Source: Duganella alba
GTDB lineage: Bacteria; Pseudomonadota; Gammaproteobacteria; Burkholderiales; Burkholderiaceae_D
DNA: 64,000 bases
NCBI RefSeq assembly: GCF_009674495.1
Contig: NZ_WKJN01000008.1
Coordinates: forward strand, 161,356 to 225,355
Direction: 5' to 3'
The position numbers and the translations under genes are program-made. The notes beneath the pieces are model-generated. The model was given only the letters and a program-made list of their open reading frames with translations, was not told the origin of the DNA and ran no database searches. Shown here piece by piece: positions 18,112 to 28,664 of the stretch (position 1 is the stretch's first letter; every line of letters begins with the position of its first letter).

Positions 18112-19050
18112 GTGCAGGTTCTGTTTTCCATCGTGCTGCCGATCTTCGCGCTGATCGGCGTCGGCTGGCTGGCGCGCGTGCGCGGCTGGATGGGCGCGGC
18201 CGGCGCGTTCGAGATGAACCGCTTCGTGGTCTATCTCGGCATGCCGGCGCTGCTGTTCCAGATCATGGCCAAGTCGAGCTGGAAGCAGCTGGATCAGCCG
18301 GGCTTCATCGCCGCCTTCGGCCTGGCCAGCGGCGCGGTGTACGCGGTGACGGTGGCGGTGAGCCGCATGCGCGGCGGCGCGCTGGCCGACGCCAGCCTGG
18401 CAGGGCTGAACGCCGCCTATGCCAACGTCGGCTTCATCGGCTTTCCGCTGGCGATGGCGGCGTTCGGGCCGTCGAGCATGATGCCGGCGACGATCACCTC
18501 GATCCTGACGGTGTGCGTGTTGTTCGGCATTGCGGTGACGGTGGTGGAACTGGGCGTCAATGAGGGCGGCAGCATCGCCGGCATATTGCGCAAGGTCGGC
18601 TGGTCGCTGGCGCAGAATCCCATGCTGCTGTCGCCCGTGCTCGGCGCGCTGTACGCCGGCTTTGCGCCGCCGCTGCCGGAGGGGGCGGATCGCTTCCTGT
18701 CGCTGCTGGCGCATGCGGCCAGCCCGTGCGCGCTGGTGTCGCTGGGATTGTTCATCGCCGACCAGCGCGGCCGGCCGCAGATTCCGGCGTTGAGCGCGCA
18801 GGTGGGGCTCAAGCTGGTCGGCCAGCCGGCGTTGACCTGGCTGCTGGCGGAATATGTATTCCACCTGTCGCCGTCCATGACCGGCCTGGCCGTGGTGCTG
18901 GCCGCGCTGCCGACCGGTACCGGGCCGTTCATGCTGGCGCAAATGTACAAGCGCGAAGCGGGCGGCATCGCCGGCAGCATCCTGGTGTCGACGGTGGTGT
19001 CGGTGCTGACCATTTCGGTGCTGGTCAGCTGGTTCCGCACCACCGGCTGA
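18112..19050 (+). CDS. AEC family (auxin-efflux-carrier-like) transporter
   Basis: 312 residues, about ten membrane helices. The N-terminal VLPIFALIGVGWLARVRGW and the LNAAYANVGFIGFPLA repeat are typical of AEC permeases, which move carboxylates such as malonate or malate or other small anions. The start is GTG at 18112, one base after the hydrolase stop, with GAAGGG upstream. The stop abuts the stop of the convergent OmpA-family gene. Substrate is not known. Confidence 0.88.
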   Translation: MQVLFSIVLPIFALIGVGWLARVRGWMGAAGAFEMNRFVVYLGMPALLFQIMAKSSWKQLDQPGFIAAFGLASGAVYAVTVAVSRMRGGALADASLAGLNAAYANVGFIGFPLAMAAFGPSSMMPATITSILTVCVLFGIAVTVVELGVNEGGSIAGILRKVGWSLAQNPMLLSPVLGALYAGFAPPLPEGADRFLSLLAHAASPCALVSLGLFIADQRGRPQIPALSAQVGLKLVGQPALTWLLAEYVFHLSPSMTGLAVVLAALPTGTGPFMLAQMYKREAGGIAGSILVSTVVSVLTISVLVSWFRTTG

Positions 19051-20043
19051 CTACTGCTTGACCAGCTCCACGCGGCGGTTCTTCTCGCGTCCCGCTTCGG
19101 CGTCGTTGGAAGCCACCGGGGCATAGGAGGCCACGCCCTTGGCGGCGAGGCGCTTGCCATCGATCTTGTAGTCGGTGGCAAGCGCCTTGACCACGGCGTC
19201 GGCGCGCTTCTGCGACAGGTCGGCATTGTGCGCCAGCGCGCCCTGGTTGTCGGTGTGGCCGACCACGTACACCTTCAGCTGCGGGTTCTGTTGCAGCAGC
19301 TTGGCCATCTCGCCCAGGGCCGCCTTGGAGTCCGGCTTGACGTCGCTCTTGTCGGTATCGAAGTAGACCCCGTACACCGCCACCTTGCCCTCCGATGCGA
19401 TGCTCTTCGCCATATCCGCCGCGTTCAGATTGACGCTGACTTTGTCCGTCTCCATCGGCTTGCCCTCGACGATCTGCAGATAAAGACCGCCATTGCGCTT
19501 CTGCACCGATGGCACCACCCACACGGCGACGTGCACCAGCGTGCCGTCGCTGGTCGTGCCCTTGGCCAGCAGGTAGCGGCCATCGCGCGCGCCGTAGATG
19601 AATGGTTCGTATTGCTGGCCGCCGTCGATGAAATTACTGCTCAGTTGTTTGCTTTGAAGGTAGCCGCCGAATTCGTCGCCGCAGGCTTCCTTGGCGCAGG
19701 TGAATACGGTTTTGAGGCCGGCCTTTTCCAGCGCGCCCTGGTAGTTGCGCATCACTTCGACGTCGGAACGGCTTTGCGGGAAGTTGTAGGCGAGGCGGGT
19801 GTACTTGCCTTCCACGACAGCCGTGTTCTGGAAACTGTACTGGCGATCCTTGCCGAAAATGCGCTTGCCGGCGGGCAGCGTCACTTCCTCGAATTCCTTG
19901 GCGTCATACCCCACCAGTTTCGACTCGGGAAAGCGCGACAGGAGCGGATGGTCCTTGCCGCCTTTGGCGGTGTCCTGTGCCGGCATGTCCGCATACGCCG
20001 AAGAGGTCAGGGCCGCGCCCAGCAGCAGAAGGAGAGTTCGCAT
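19051..20043 (-). CDS. OmpA-family outer membrane/peptidoglycan-binding protein
   Basis: 330 residues. A signal peptide (residues 1-19, ending SSAYA) is followed by a 200-residue N-terminal region of the type seen in DUF4892-like envelope proteins. The C-terminal OmpA domain (about 218-328) has VYFDTDKSDVKPDS and the peptidoglycan-binding pattern VVGHTDNQG...LSQKRADAV, ending GREKNRRVEL. It should sit in the periplasm or outer membrane and hold peptidoglycan. ATG at 20043 is chosen because it starts the signal peptide and follows AAGG. Confidence 0.88.
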   Translation of the reverse strand: MRTLLLLLGAALTSSAYADMPAQDTAKGGKDHPLLSRFPESKLVGYDAKEFEEVTLPAGKRIFGKDRQYSFQNTAVVEGKYTRLAYNFPQSRSDVEVMRNYQGALEKAGLKTVFTCAKEACGDEFGGYLQSKQLSSNFIDGGQQYEPFIYGARDGRYLLAKGTTSDGTLVHVAVWVVPSVQKRNGGLYLQIVEGKPMETDKVSVNLNAADMAKSIASEGKVAVYGVYFDTDKSDVKPDSKAALGEMAKLLQQNPQLKVYVVGHTDNQGALAHNADLSQKRADAVVKALATDYKIDGKRLAAKGVASYAPVASNDAEAGREKNRRVELVKQ

Positions 20044-20163
20044 GGCATTGCCTTGTAAAGTTAATAAGTATTGCAATTATAGGAACATTCTATGTGCCCT
20101 AGCGCACGATTCGGACAGGCAACGCGCTCTACAATCCAGCAATTAACTGCGGGGGAATCGACA

Positions 20164-20670
20164 ATGAAAAAACTGATGCTGGCGTTTGGCGTGGTGCACG
20201 CGCTGATCGCCTTGTTATTTACGGGCGGCGCTTTGTTCCTGATCGTCATCGGCGCGCAACTGGGCTGGCACGCGATGAGCGCCGATAACGGGCTGACGGC
20301 GGCGCAGGAGGTGATCGAGGCGATCGGCATCCTGGCCGCCGCCGTGGTGGCCCTGCAAATCGCCGAAACCATCGTCGAGGAAGAGGTGGTGCGCGACGCC
20401 GACATCAGCGCGCCGACGCGCGTGCGGCGCTTCCTGTCGCGGTTCTTCGTCGTGGTAGTGGTCGCGCTGGCGATCGAAGGCCTGGTCGCGACCTTCCACG
20501 CGGTGCACGAAGACGTCAGGGAGCTGCTGTACGTGGCCGCGCTGATCGGCAGCGTCGGCGTCATGCTGGCGGCATGGGGCGTCTTCGTTCACCTGAACCG
20601 CTCGGCCGAGGAGCTGGAGCCGGAAGCCATGCAGGACGCCCAGGCCGAGGATGTCAAACTCAAACCCTAA
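20164..20670 (+). CDS. Small membrane protein of unknown function
   Basis: 168 residues with about four hydrophobic segments (about 5-27, 45-63, 96-114 and 125-145). A charged cytoplasmic-looking loop EEEVVRDADISAPTRVRRF lies between the second and third. The acidic tail ends in EDVKLKP. I do not recognise the family. The ATG at 20164 follows GGGGGAATC; upstream codons look non-coding. It converges with an mscS-like gene (four-base overlap at the stops). Confidence 0.75.
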   Translation: MKKLMLAFGVVHALIALLFTGGALFLIVIGAQLGWHAMSADNGLTAAQEVIEAIGILAAAVVALQIAETIVEEEVVRDADISAPTRVRRFLSRFFVVVVVALAIEGLVATFHAVHEDVRELLYVAALIGSVGVMLAAWGVFVHLNRSAEELEPEAMQDAQAEDVKLKP

Positions 20671-21878
20671 TGCGGGCGGACCTGCGCGCGGCGCTCCGGT
20701 TGCGCCGCTTCGTTGGCCGCCTCCGCGCCGCGTTCGAACAGCAGGCGGCGCGTCGGCGCATTGGCGTCCACGCCCAATTCGCTGAACACTTCCAGTGCGC
20801 CCAGCAGCACCGCCTGCTGGGCGTTCATGAAGTTGGCATACGATGAATTCAGAATGTAGAACACCAGCTCATATTCCAGCGCGTCCTGGCTGATGGACTT
20901 CAGGTGGACGCGGTCGGCGCGCACGTCCGGCTGGCGCTCGACCACGGCGCGCAGCGCGTCCGGCACCTTGGCCGCCAGCGCCGCCGGCGTCGCCGGATTG
21001 ATGCGCAGCGAGAACTGCACGCGGCGATTCTGCATGCGCTTGTAGTTGCGCACCTGGTTCTTCAGCAGTTCCGCATTGCCGATGACGACCTGTTCGCCGC
21101 TGTCGGCGCGGATGCGCGTGGTCTTCAGGCCCACATGCTCCACCGTGCCGGAAACGTTGGTGATGGCGATCGAGTCGCCCACTTCAAACGGCTTGTCGAC
21201 CGCAATCGCCAGCGATGCAAACAGATCGCCCAGCACATTCTGCACCGCCAGCGCCACCGCGATACCGCCGATACCCAGGCTGGCCACCAGCGCTGAGACA
21301 TTGATGCCCAGGTTGGACAGTGCCGCCAGCATGAAGATCACCCACACGGTGGTCTTCAGCGCCCACACCATCAGCGTGTTGGCGACGGTGGTCGGCGAGT
21401 CGGGATTCTCGGCGTGGTTGCGGAAGTAGCGGCGCGCGCCCAGCGTGGCCGCGCGGTCCAGATACAGCACCAGCTGGAAGCCCAGCACGATGAACCACAG
21501 GTGGCCCAGGCGCTCCTCCCAGATCGGCGGCAGCTCCAGCATCTTCAGGCCGACCAGCAGCGACACCACCAGCACCGCCAGCATGCTGGTGCGGTTCAGC
21601 GTTTCCTTGAACAGCTGCACCGCCGGACGATCCGGCCGGCCCGCTTCGTCATGCTTGCACAGGCGCCGGCGCAGCAGCCGCAACAGGCCGAAAATGGCGA
21701 AGAAGGTAATCGCGGCGGCAGCGGCTGCAATCATCAGCTCCTCGCCGTCGACGTTGGAAAATGGGGTCAGATAGCGTTGAATATTCAAACCGTACTCCTG
21801 TTCGATGAGGCTGAGATTCACCCATCGTAGGCGCGCGGGCGGTGGCGCTCTGTTCGTTGCACCACATGCGAAGGGCAT
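20667..21878 (-). CDS. MscS-family mechanosensitive channel
   Basis: Up to 403 residues. Four membrane helices are followed by the pore helix and beta domain: SALVASLGIGGIAVALAVQNVLGD and KPFEVGDSIAITNVSGTVEHVGLKTTRIR (shown in parts around residues 190-255) are the family core. It opens under membrane tension to release solutes. The start is uncertain: the ATG at 21878 overlaps the merR stop (TAATG) but adds about 19 proline/arginine-rich residues that look non-coding; a GTG at 21821 gives VNLSLIEQEYG. Neither has a clear ribosome-binding site. The C-terminus is rich in Ala/Glu/Arg. Confidence 0.9.
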   Translation of the reverse strand: MPFACGATNRAPPPARLRWVNLSLIEQEYGLNIQRYLTPFSNVDGEELMIAAAAAAITFFAIFGLLRLLRRRLCKHDEAGRPDRPAVQLFKETLNRTSMLAVLVVSLLVGLKMLELPPIWEERLGHLWFIVLGFQLVLYLDRAATLGARRYFRNHAENPDSPTTVANTLMVWALKTTVWVIFMLAALSNLGINVSALVASLGIGGIAVALAVQNVLGDLFASLAIAVDKPFEVGDSIAITNVSGTVEHVGLKTTRIRADSGEQVVIGNAELLKNQVRNYKRMQNRRVQFSLRINPATPAALAAKVPDALRAVVERQPDVRADRVHLKSISQDALEYELVFYILNSSYANFMNAQQAVLLGALEVFSELGVDANAPTRRLLFERGAEAANEAAQPERRAQVRPH

Positions 21879-22285
21879 TACGCTTTCTGGTCAGCAACCT
21901 CACCAAGACATTGCAGGATGGCACAATCTCTTGCAGTCTGGCTGATGCCGCACAGGCCGCGCAGTGCCAGCAGCTGTTGTTCCAGCGCGCGCAGGCCGGC
22001 GATGCGCTGGCCCACCTCGGCGATATGCACGTCAAGCATGGCGTCGACCGCGGCGCAGCTTTGTTCCGGCTGGTCGCGCACCGCCAGCAGGGTGCGGATC
22101 TCTTCCAGCCCCATGTCCAGCGCGCGGCAGTGGCGGATGAATTGCAGGCGCTTCAGGTGCCGCTCTTCGTAGACGCGGTAATTGCCGGCCGAACGCGCGG
22201 GCTTCGGCAGCAGGCCGGCATGTTCGTAGTGGCGGATGGCTTCGACGGTGTAGCCGGTCTGGCCGGCCAGTTCTCCGATCTTCAT
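21878..22285 (-). CDS. cadR: CadR/PbrR-type MerR regulator (Cd/Pb responsive)
   Basis: 135 residues. The N-terminal winged helix has MKIGELAGQTGYTVEAIRHY. Three cysteines, C77, C112 and C121, match the metal-binding set of CadR/PbrR proteins (C at about 78, 113 and 122). It should repress and, when Cd(II), Pb(II) or Zn(II) binds, activate the promoter with a 19-bp spacer just upstream. The transporter gene at 22346 is divergent from it across that promoter. The stop overlaps the mscS-like reading frame. Confidence 0.92.
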   Translation of the reverse strand: MKIGELAGQTGYTVEAIRHYEHAGLLPKPARSAGNYRVYEERHLKRLQFIRHCRALDMGLEEIRTLLAVRDQPEQSCAAVDAMLDVHIAEVGQRIAGLRALEQQLLALRGLCGISQTARDCAILQCLGEVADQKA

Positions 22286-22288
22286 GGC

Positions 22289-22319
22289 TTGACCTTGTAG
22301 TGACTTCAGGGTTTCTAAT
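22289..22319 (+). promoter_or_regulatory. MerR-type promoter/operator (CadR/PbrR box)
   Basis: TTGACC (-35, 22289-22294) and TCTAAT (-10, 22314-22319) are separated by 19 bases, the long spacer that MerR regulators correct by twisting DNA. The spacer holds ACCTTGTAGTGACTTCAGGGT (22292-22312 region), an imperfect dyad close to the known CadR/PbrR operators (ACCCTATAGT-type half and ACAGGGT-type half). The promoter drives the transporter at 22346 and overlaps the start of the merR gene, which implies autoregulation. Confidence 0.85.
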
Positions 22320-22345
22320 GGCGACTATACATCAAGGGAGGATGC

Positions 22346-23014
22346 ATGTCTGGATGCTGTTCTGGCGGCTGCGCGCCGGCCAAGCCGGTGGTGGACCGGC
22401 GCTATCGCCGCATTTTGTGGATTGCGCTGGTGGTCAACGCGCTGATGTTCGTGGTGGAGCTGGCCGGCGGCCTGCGTGGCGACTCGGCCGCCTTGCTGGC
22501 CGATGCCGTCGACTTCCTTGGCGACGCCGGCAACTACGCCGTGTCGCTGCTGGTGCTGGGCGCAACGCTGGGCTGGCGCGCCCGCGCCGCCATGGCCAAG
22601 GGACTGACCATGGCGGCCTACGGCGGCTTCGTGCTGGCCAAGGTGGCGTGGGACTCGGCCACCGGCAGCGTGCCGGCGCCGGCGGTGATGGGCGCCATCG
22701 GCCTGACCGCGCTGCTGGCCAACGGCACGGTGGCGCTGCTGCTGTACGCCTACCGCGACGGCGACGCCAATATGCGCTCCGTGTGGCTGTGCACCCGCAA
22801 CGACGCCATCGGCAACGTCGCCGTGATGCTGGCGGCGCTGGGCGTGTTCGGCAGCGGCAGCCGCTGGCCGGACCTGGCGGTGGCGGCGGTGATGGGTTGC
22901 CTGGCGCTCAGCGCCGCGCGCCAGGTCATCCGCCAGGCGCTGGCCGAGTTGCGCGCCGGCGCAGCAGCAGATACGCCGCCGGCATCACCAGCATCGATAA
23001 CAAGGGCGCGGTGA
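22346..23014 (+). CDS. Cation transporter of the CDF type (short form)
   Basis: 222 residues, six hydrophobic helices. The N-terminus [10 protein letters not shown] carries three cysteines. Helix 2 has [16 protein letters not shown] and helix 5 [13 protein letters not shown], the acidic pairs that bind metal in cation-diffusion facilitators. The large C-terminal metal domain of classical CDFs is absent, as in the short CadR-linked family. GGGAGGATGC precedes the ATG. The promoter is CadR-controlled, so Cd/Pb/Zn/Co export is likely. The last 89 bases overlap cusA on the other strand, which gives a low-complexity tail (about 200-222). Confidence 0.85.
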   Translation: MSGCCSGGCAPAKPVVDRRYRRILWIALVVNALMFVVELAGGLRGDSAALLADAVDFLGDAGNYAVSLLVLGATLGWRARAAMAKGLTMAAYGGFVLAKVAWDSATGSVPAPAVMGAIGLTALLANGTVALLLYAYRDGDANMRSVWLCTRNDAIGNVAVMLAALGVFGSGSRWPDLAVAAVMGCLALSAARQVIRQALAELRAGAAADTPPASPASITRAR

Positions 23015-26000
23015 TCATCCCGCCGACCATCGGCGCGGCGATGCGCTGCATGATCTCCGAGCCTGTGCCGCCGCCCAGCATCACCGGCACCAGGCCGGCG
23101 ACGATCACCGCCACCGTCATCGCCTTCGGCCGCACGCGCAGTACCGCACCTTCGCCGATGGCGGCCAGCAGGTCGTCGGCCGACACCGCGCCGTCCTGCA
23201 CGCGGCGTTCCCATGCGGTCTTCAGATACAGCAGCATGATCACGCCGAATTCCGCCGATACGCCGGCCAGTGCGATGAAGCCGATGCCGCTTGCCACCGA
23301 CAGGTGATGCCCCTGCATCCATAGCAGCCACACGCCGCCGGCCAGCGCGAACGGCAGCGTGGTCATGATCAGCGCCGCCTCGTCCAGGCGGCGGAAGGTC
23401 AGGTACAGCAGCGCGAAGATCACCGTCAGCGTCAGCGGCACCACGATTTTCAGCCGGGCGGCAGCCCGCTCCAGATACTCGAACTGCCCGGACCACGACA
23501 CCGAATACCCCGGCGGTAGCCGCACCTTGTCCGCCACCACCTGCTGCATCGCGTGTACCGCGCCGCTGAGGTCACGGCCGTGGATGTCGACGTAGACCCA
23601 GCCGGACAGCCGCGCGTTCTCGCTCTTGAGCATGGACGGGCCGTCGGCGACGTCGATGGCGGCCAGGTCGCTCAGGCGGATCTGCGCGCCGCGCTCGGTC
23701 AGCACCGGCAGTTGCCGCAGTTGTTGCAGCGAATCGCGCAGCGCCTGCGGGTAGCGCACGTTGATGGGGAAGCGCTGCTGGCCTTCCACCGTTTCGCCGA
23801 CATTGTCGCCGCCGATGGCGCTGGCGACGATGCTTTGCACGTCGTCGATATTCATGCCGTAGCGCGCCGCCGCGTCGCGGTCGATGCGGACATCGATGTA
23901 GCGGCCGCCGTTGAGGCGTTCCGCCAGCGCCGACGATACACCCGGCACCTCCTTGACCGCGCGTTCGATCTCGCCGGTGAGGCGATCGATCTCGCGCAAG
24001 TCCATGCCGGCGACCTTGATGCCGACCGGGCTCTTGATGCCGGTGGCCAGCATGTCGATGCGGTTGCGCACCGGCGGCACCCAGATGTTGGACAGGCCGG
24101 GCACCTGCACCACGTGGTCCAGTTCCTCGACCAGTTTGTCGGGCGTCATGCCGGCGCGCCATTGGTCGCGCGGCTTGAAGCGGATGGTGGTTTCGAACAT
24201 TTCCAGCGGCGCCGGATCGGTGGCGGTGTCGGCGCGGCCGGCCTTGCCGAATACGCTGTCCACTTCGGGCACGGTCTTGATCAGGCGGTCCGTCTGCTGC
24301 AACAGCTCGGACACCTTGCCGATACCGATGCCCGGCAGCGCCGACGGCATGTACAGCAGATCGCCTTCATCCAGCGGCGGCATGAATTCGCCGCCGAGCC
24401 GCGTCAGCGGCCATACGCTGCCCAGCGCCAGGACGGCCGCCAGCAGCAGTGTCGCTTTCGGATGGCGCAGCACGCGGTCCAGCACCGGACGGTAGGCCGC
24501 GATCAGCCAGCGGTTCAGGGGATTGCGCTGTTCCGATGGAATGCGGCCGCGTATCAGATAGCCCATCAGCACCGGGATCAGCGTCACCGACAGCGCGGCG
24601 GCGGCGGCCATGGCGTAGGTCTTGGTGAAGGCCAGCGGCGCAAACAGGCGGCCTTCCTGCGCCTCCAGCGCGAACACCGGCACGAAGGACAGCACAATGA
24701 TCAGCAGCGACAGGAACAGGGCAGGACCAACTTCGGCCGCCGCGTCGCCGATGACGCGCCAGTGTTCGGCGCCGGCCAGATCCTGCTGCGGATGTGCGTG
24801 GCGCCATGCTTCAATGTGCTTGTGCGCGTTCTCTATCATGACCACCGCCGCATCGACCATCGCGCCAATGGCGATGGCGATACCGCCCAGCGACATGATG
24901 TTGGCGTTGACGCCCTGGTAGTACATCACCGTGTAGGCCGCCAATATGCCGAGCGGCAGCGAGATGATCGCCACCAGCGCCGAACGCGCATGCAGCAGGA
25001 ACAGTCCGCACACCACAGCCACCACGATGAATTCTTCGACCAGCTTGTGTTGCAGGTTATCGACCGCGCGGCCGATCAGCGCCGAACGGTCGTAGGTGGT
25101 CACGATCTCGACGCCGGCCGGCAGGCTGGCCTTCAGCTGTTCCAGCCGAACCCTGACGGCAGCGATGGTCTGCTGCGCGTTTTTCCCGGAGCGCATGATG
25201 ATCACGCCGCCCGCCACTTCGCCTTCGCCATTCAGTTCCGCGACGCCGCGCCGCGTTTCGGGGCCGACCTGCACCCGCGCCACATCGCCCAGCCGCACCG
25301 AAGCGCCGGCTGCGGTGGCGGACAGGGGAATCTTGCGGAAATCGTCCAGCGATTGCAGATAGCCGTTGGCGCGCACCATGTACTCGGCTTCTCCCAGCTC
25401 CACGACGGAGCCGCCGGATTCCTGGTTGGCCTTGCGGATCGCTTCGATCACGCGCGCATGCGGAATGCCATAGGCGGCCAGCTTGGCCGGGTCCAGCAGT
25501 ACCTGGTACTGGCGCACCATGCCGCCGATGCTGGCCACTTCGGCCACATTCGGCACCGTCTTCAGCTCGTACTTGAGGAACCAGTCCTGCAAGGTGCGCA
25601 GCTGCGACAGGTCATGCCTGCCGCTGCGGTCCACCAGCGCATATTCGTAGATCCAGCCGACGCCGGTGGCGTCCGGCCCCAGCGCGGCGCGTGCCTGCGC
25701 CGGCAGCCTTGCCTGCACCTGGTTCAGATATTCCAGCACGCGCGACCTGGCCCAATAAGGATCGGTGCCATCCTCGAACAGGATGTAGACGAAGGAATCG
25801 CCGAAGAAGGAATAGCCGCGTACAGTCTTTGCGCCCGGCACCGACAGCATGGTGGTGGTGAGCGGATAGGTCACCTGGTTTTCGACGATCTGCGGCGACT
25901 GGCCCGCATACGTGGTGCGGATGATCACCTGCACGTCGGACAAATCGGGAATGGCGTCCACCGGCGTGCGCCCCAGCGCCCAAGCGCCCCAGGCGGTCAG

Positions 26001-26066
26001 CACCAGCGCCGCCAGCAGCACCAGCACGCGGTTGGCGATGCAGGCGCGTATCAGGCGGGCGATCAT
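22926..26066 (-). CDS. cusA: CusA-like heavy-metal RND efflux pump
   Basis: 1046 residues, HME-RND inner-membrane pump with twelve helices and large periplasmic loops. Three methionines of the Cu(I)/Ag(I) pathway are conserved in context: [18 protein letters not shown] and [12 protein letters not shown]. These match M573, M623 and M672 of E. coli CusA and argue for monovalent copper/silver rather than Co/Zn/Cd. It uses the proton gradient and works with the adaptor and outer-membrane channel encoded just upstream; the start overlaps the adaptor stop by four bases. The gene ends inside the convergent CDF gene. Confidence 0.95.
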   Translation of the reverse strand: MIARLIRACIANRVLVLLAALVLTAWGAWALGRTPVDAIPDLSDVQVIIRTTYAGQSPQIVENQVTYPLTTTMLSVPGAKTVRGYSFFGDSFVYILFEDGTDPYWARSRVLEYLNQVQARLPAQARAALGPDATGVGWIYEYALVDRSGRHDLSQLRTLQDWFLKYELKTVPNVAEVASIGGMVRQYQVLLDPAKLAAYGIPHARVIEAIRKANQESGGSVVELGEAEYMVRANGYLQSLDDFRKIPLSATAAGASVRLGDVARVQVGPETRRGVAELNGEGEVAGGVIIMRSGKNAQQTIAAVRVRLEQLKASLPAGVEIVTTYDRSALIGRAVDNLQHKLVEEFIVVAVVCGLFLLHARSALVAIISLPLGILAAYTVMYYQGVNANIMSLGGIAIAIGAMVDAAVVMIENAHKHIEAWRHAHPQQDLAGAEHWRVIGDAAAEVGPALFLSLLIIVLSFVPVFALEAQEGRLFAPLAFTKTYAMAAAAALSVTLIPVLMGYLIRGRIPSEQRNPLNRWLIAAYRPVLDRVLRHPKATLLLAAVLALGSVWPLTRLGGEFMPPLDEGDLLYMPSALPGIGIGKVSELLQQTDRLIKTVPEVDSVFGKAGRADTATDPAPLEMFETTIRFKPRDQWRAGMTPDKLVEELDHVVQVPGLSNIWVPPVRNRIDMLATGIKSPVGIKVAGMDLREIDRLTGEIERAVKEVPGVSSALAERLNGGRYIDVRIDRDAAARYGMNIDDVQSIVASAIGGDNVGETVEGQQRFPINVRYPQALRDSLQQLRQLPVLTERGAQIRLSDLAAIDVADGPSMLKSENARLSGWVYVDIHGRDLSGAVHAMQQVVADKVRLPPGYSVSWSGQFEYLERAAARLKIVVPLTLTVIFALLYLTFRRLDEAALIMTTLPFALAGGVWLLWMQGHHLSVASGIGFIALAGVSAEFGVIMLLYLKTAWERRVQDGAVSADDLLAAIGEGAVLRVRPKAMTVAVIVAGLVPVMLGGGTGSEIMQRIAAPMVGGMITAPLLSMLVMPAAYLLLRRRATRPAPGG

Positions 26067-27286
26067 GGCCGTGCTCCATCCATGCGCATGGCCGTGCCGC
26101 GCAGGCTGGCGTCCGAATCGATCAGGAACTGGCCGGACACCACCACCTTGTCGCCGGCATGCAGGCCGCTGCGGATTTCAGTTTTGCCGTCTGCCTCGGC
26201 GGCGGCTTCCACTTCCACTGGCGCGAAGCCACCGCCTTCCTGTGCCACCATGACGACGGTGCGTGTGCCGGTGCGTATCACGGCTTCGGAAGGAACCAGC
26301 AGCACGTCGCTGCCGGCGGCAGGATGCAGGCTGACATTGACGAACATGCCCGGCGTCAGCCGCCGTGACGGATTGGCCAGCTCGATGCGCGCCTTGATCG
26401 TGCGCGTTGCGGGATTCAATTCCGGCAGCAGCGCGCTGACACTGCCCTTGAACGTTATGCCAGGCAGTGCCGCAGCGTGGGCTTCCACCGGCACACCGGC
26501 GTGCACTTTCGCTCCTGCCTGCTCGGGAATTTCGGCTTCTATCCACACTGTGGCGGTGCCGTTGATGCGGAACAGCGGCGCGCCGGCGGATACCGTCATG
26601 CCTTCGCGCGCGGTCAGTTCCGTGACGATGCCGGAGGCGGGCGCCGTGATGGTCAGGCGCGGATGCAGTTTGCCGCTGCTGTCCACCAGCTGGATCTGGG
26701 TATCGCTCATGCCGGCCAGTCGCATGCGCTGACGTGCCGCGTCCAGTAGGCTGTCGGCGCCGGCCATGCGGCGGACGGCCAGGTATTCCTCCTGCGCGGC
26801 CACCCAGTCCGGCATGTAGACGTCGGCCAATGCCTGCCCCTGCCGCACGGGATCGAGCGGTGCACGCACGTGGAGGCGTTCGATATAACCGTTGGCGCGC
26901 GCCTGTACCAGCACCACATCGCGCTCGTTGTAGGCGACCGCGCCAACCGCCGCCAATGGCGCCGCCAGCCGGCCCATCTCAACGGCGGCGGTGCGGATGC
27001 CGAGGTTTTGCTGAACACGCGGATTGATCCTGACGCCGTTGTCCGCGACGCTATCGTCCGCGTACACCGGCACCAGCTGCATGTCCATGAACGGCGACTT
27101 GCCCGGCTTGTCAAATTTCTGGCCGGGCACCATGGGATCGTGCCAATACAGTACTTTCTTTTCCTTAGGCGCTGGCGCGGCGGCCGCCTGCGCCGGCTGG
27201 CCATGCCGCGTACCGAATTGGTAGCCGGCGGTTGCGGCCAGGCTGACGGCGACGGCCAGCGATATCATCATCGTGCTCTGTTTCAT
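26063..27286 (-). CDS. cusB: CusB-like periplasmic adaptor of metal RND pump
   Basis: 407 residues. An N-terminal signal-anchor (about 8-23) is followed by a methionine-rich metal-binding stretch ([20 protein letters not shown] at about 48-67, then DMQLVPVY), typical of CusB-type adaptors. Barrel-sandwich, hairpin and beta-barrel parts of membrane-fusion proteins follow. It links CusA to CusC and passes Cu(I) or Ag(I). ATG at 27286 lies after GAAGGAAGCACC and overlaps the cusC stop (ATGA). Confidence 0.93.
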   Translation of the reverse strand: MKQSTMMISLAVAVSLAATAGYQFGTRHGQPAQAAAAPAPKEKKVLYWHDPMVPGQKFDKPGKSPFMDMQLVPVYADDSVADNGVRINPRVQQNLGIRTAAVEMGRLAAPLAAVGAVAYNERDVVLVQARANGYIERLHVRAPLDPVRQGQALADVYMPDWVAAQEEYLAVRRMAGADSLLDAARQRMRLAGMSDTQIQLVDSSGKLHPRLTITAPASGIVTELTAREGMTVSAGAPLFRINGTATVWIEAEIPEQAGAKVHAGVPVEAHAAALPGITFKGSVSALLPELNPATRTIKARIELANPSRRLTPGMFVNVSLHPAAGSDVLLVPSEAVIRTGTRTVVMVAQEGGGFAPVEVEAAAEADGKTEIRSGLHAGDKVVVSGQFLIDSDASLRGTAMRMDGARP

Positions 27287-28590
27287 GGTGCTTCCTTCAG
27301 GCTGCGGGCGCGGCCCGGCTGCAGAAAATTGAGTTGTGCCCAAAGGCGGGCGGTGTCGGCTTCCAGCTGCAAGGCTTGCAGGCGCGCCTCCGTGTCGCTG
27401 CGGCGCGCGGCCAGCACGTCGGCCAGGCTGGCCTTGCCGCCCCGATAGGCGGCGAGGACGGCTTCCGCGCGGCTGGCGGACAGCGGCAGCAGCTCCTGCC
27501 GGTAACGGTCCTGGCGCTGGCGGTTGCTGCGCCATTCCTCAACCATGGCCGCGACTTCGGCCTGATGGCTGCGCAGGGCTTCGTCGCGATCGGCGTCGGC
27601 CTGGTCGGCCAGCGCCAGTTTCGCCGCCAGTTCGCGGTCCTGGCGATTCTTGCGGTCCCATTGCAGCGGTACGGACAGGCCGACCGACACCATATTGGAA
27701 TACGCGCCACCGCGCTGCTGGAAGGCGACCGACACCGTCCAGTCGGCGCTGCGGGCCGCTTTCGCAAGATTGGCGTCGGTGCGGGCGATGTCCGCCTGCG
27801 CCTTCATGACCGTGATGTCCGGGTGATGGGTGAGGGCGGTGGGCAAGCCGTCCGGATCGAACGGCAGCGCGGCGATGTCCGGCTTTTCCGCCAGCGGCGC
27901 GTCGGCGGCCAGTCCGGTCCAGCGGGCCAGCTGGATGCCGGCCACCCGTTCACGGCGCGACAGGTCGGCGGCGCGGTCCTGGGCCAGCACCAGGCTGGCG
28001 CGCGCAGCCAGCGCGTCGGACTGCGTGCCTCGGCCGCCGCGATAGGCGCTGTCTGCGGCGTCGATCTCCAGCTGCGATTGCGCCACCAGTTGCGTGGCCA
28101 GCGCCGTTGCGGCCTGCGCATAGTAGCGGTCCAGCCAGGCCAGCGCGGTATCGCGTTCGATGGCGGCGTGGGCCAGTTCCTGTTCGGCCAGTGTCTTTTG
28201 CGCCTCGCCATCATAGCGAGCGGCGCGCAGCCGGCGCTTGTCGCCGCTGGTGAGTTCCTGCGACAGGCCGATCCGACGCATGGTCATGAAATCGGCGCCG
28301 GTGCGGTAACGGTCCTCGCCGCTGACGGGCAGGTTGTCGATGCCGGCACTCAGCACCGGGTCCGGCAACTGGCCGGCGGCGACCGCCATCTCGCGCGAAG
28401 CGCTGATGGCGCGCTGCTGCCCTTGCAGTTGCAGGGAGCGTGAAACGGCGAGGCGCTGCGCCTCGGCCAGGGTAAGCGGCGGTTCGGCCGCCGAAACAAC
28501 GCCGCACAGCGCGGCGCACAAGCATAGCAGCCGCTTCGCTCCCGCATGGCGGGAACGCGCGCGGCCAGGCGCGGAAAATCGGGACAGCAT
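27283..28590 (-). CDS. cusC: TolC-family outer membrane channel (CusC-like)
   Basis: 435 residues. A signal peptide ends near VVSAAEPPLTLAEAQ. Two TolC-type repeats with long coiled helices follow (for example GDKRRLRAARYDGEAQKTLA and KNRQDRELAAKLALADQADA). It forms the trimeric exit duct for the RND pump. It is coupled to the adaptor by a four-base overlap. The family is broad, so the copper assignment rests on its operon partners. Confidence 0.9.
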   Translation of the reverse strand: MLSRFSAPGRARSRHAGAKRLLCLCAALCGVVSAAEPPLTLAEAQRLAVSRSLQLQGQQRAISASREMAVAAGQLPDPVLSAGIDNLPVSGEDRYRTGADFMTMRRIGLSQELTSGDKRRLRAARYDGEAQKTLAEQELAHAAIERDTALAWLDRYYAQAATALATQLVAQSQLEIDAADSAYRGGRGTQSDALAARASLVLAQDRAADLSRRERVAGIQLARWTGLAADAPLAEKPDIAALPFDPDGLPTALTHHPDITVMKAQADIARTDANLAKAARSADWTVSVAFQQRGGAYSNMVSVGLSVPLQWDRKNRQDRELAAKLALADQADADRDEALRSHQAEVAAMVEEWRSNRQRQDRYRQELLPLSASRAEAVLAAYRGGKASLADVLAARRSDTEARLQALQLEADTARLWAQLNFLQPGRARSLKEAP

Positions 28591-28664
28591 AAAACCTCCG
28601 GACGATAGTGGACTACATCGCAGGCGCGAAGGCGCGGCGATGGCGGACTAGCGTGACGGAGGTG

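Noticed and set aside
23553..26732. 1059-codon open frame on the plus strand
   Set aside because: It is antisense to cusA and cusB, whose proteins match known families end to end. Its product is rich in His/Arg/Gln repeats typical of a mirrored G/C-rich codon pattern.
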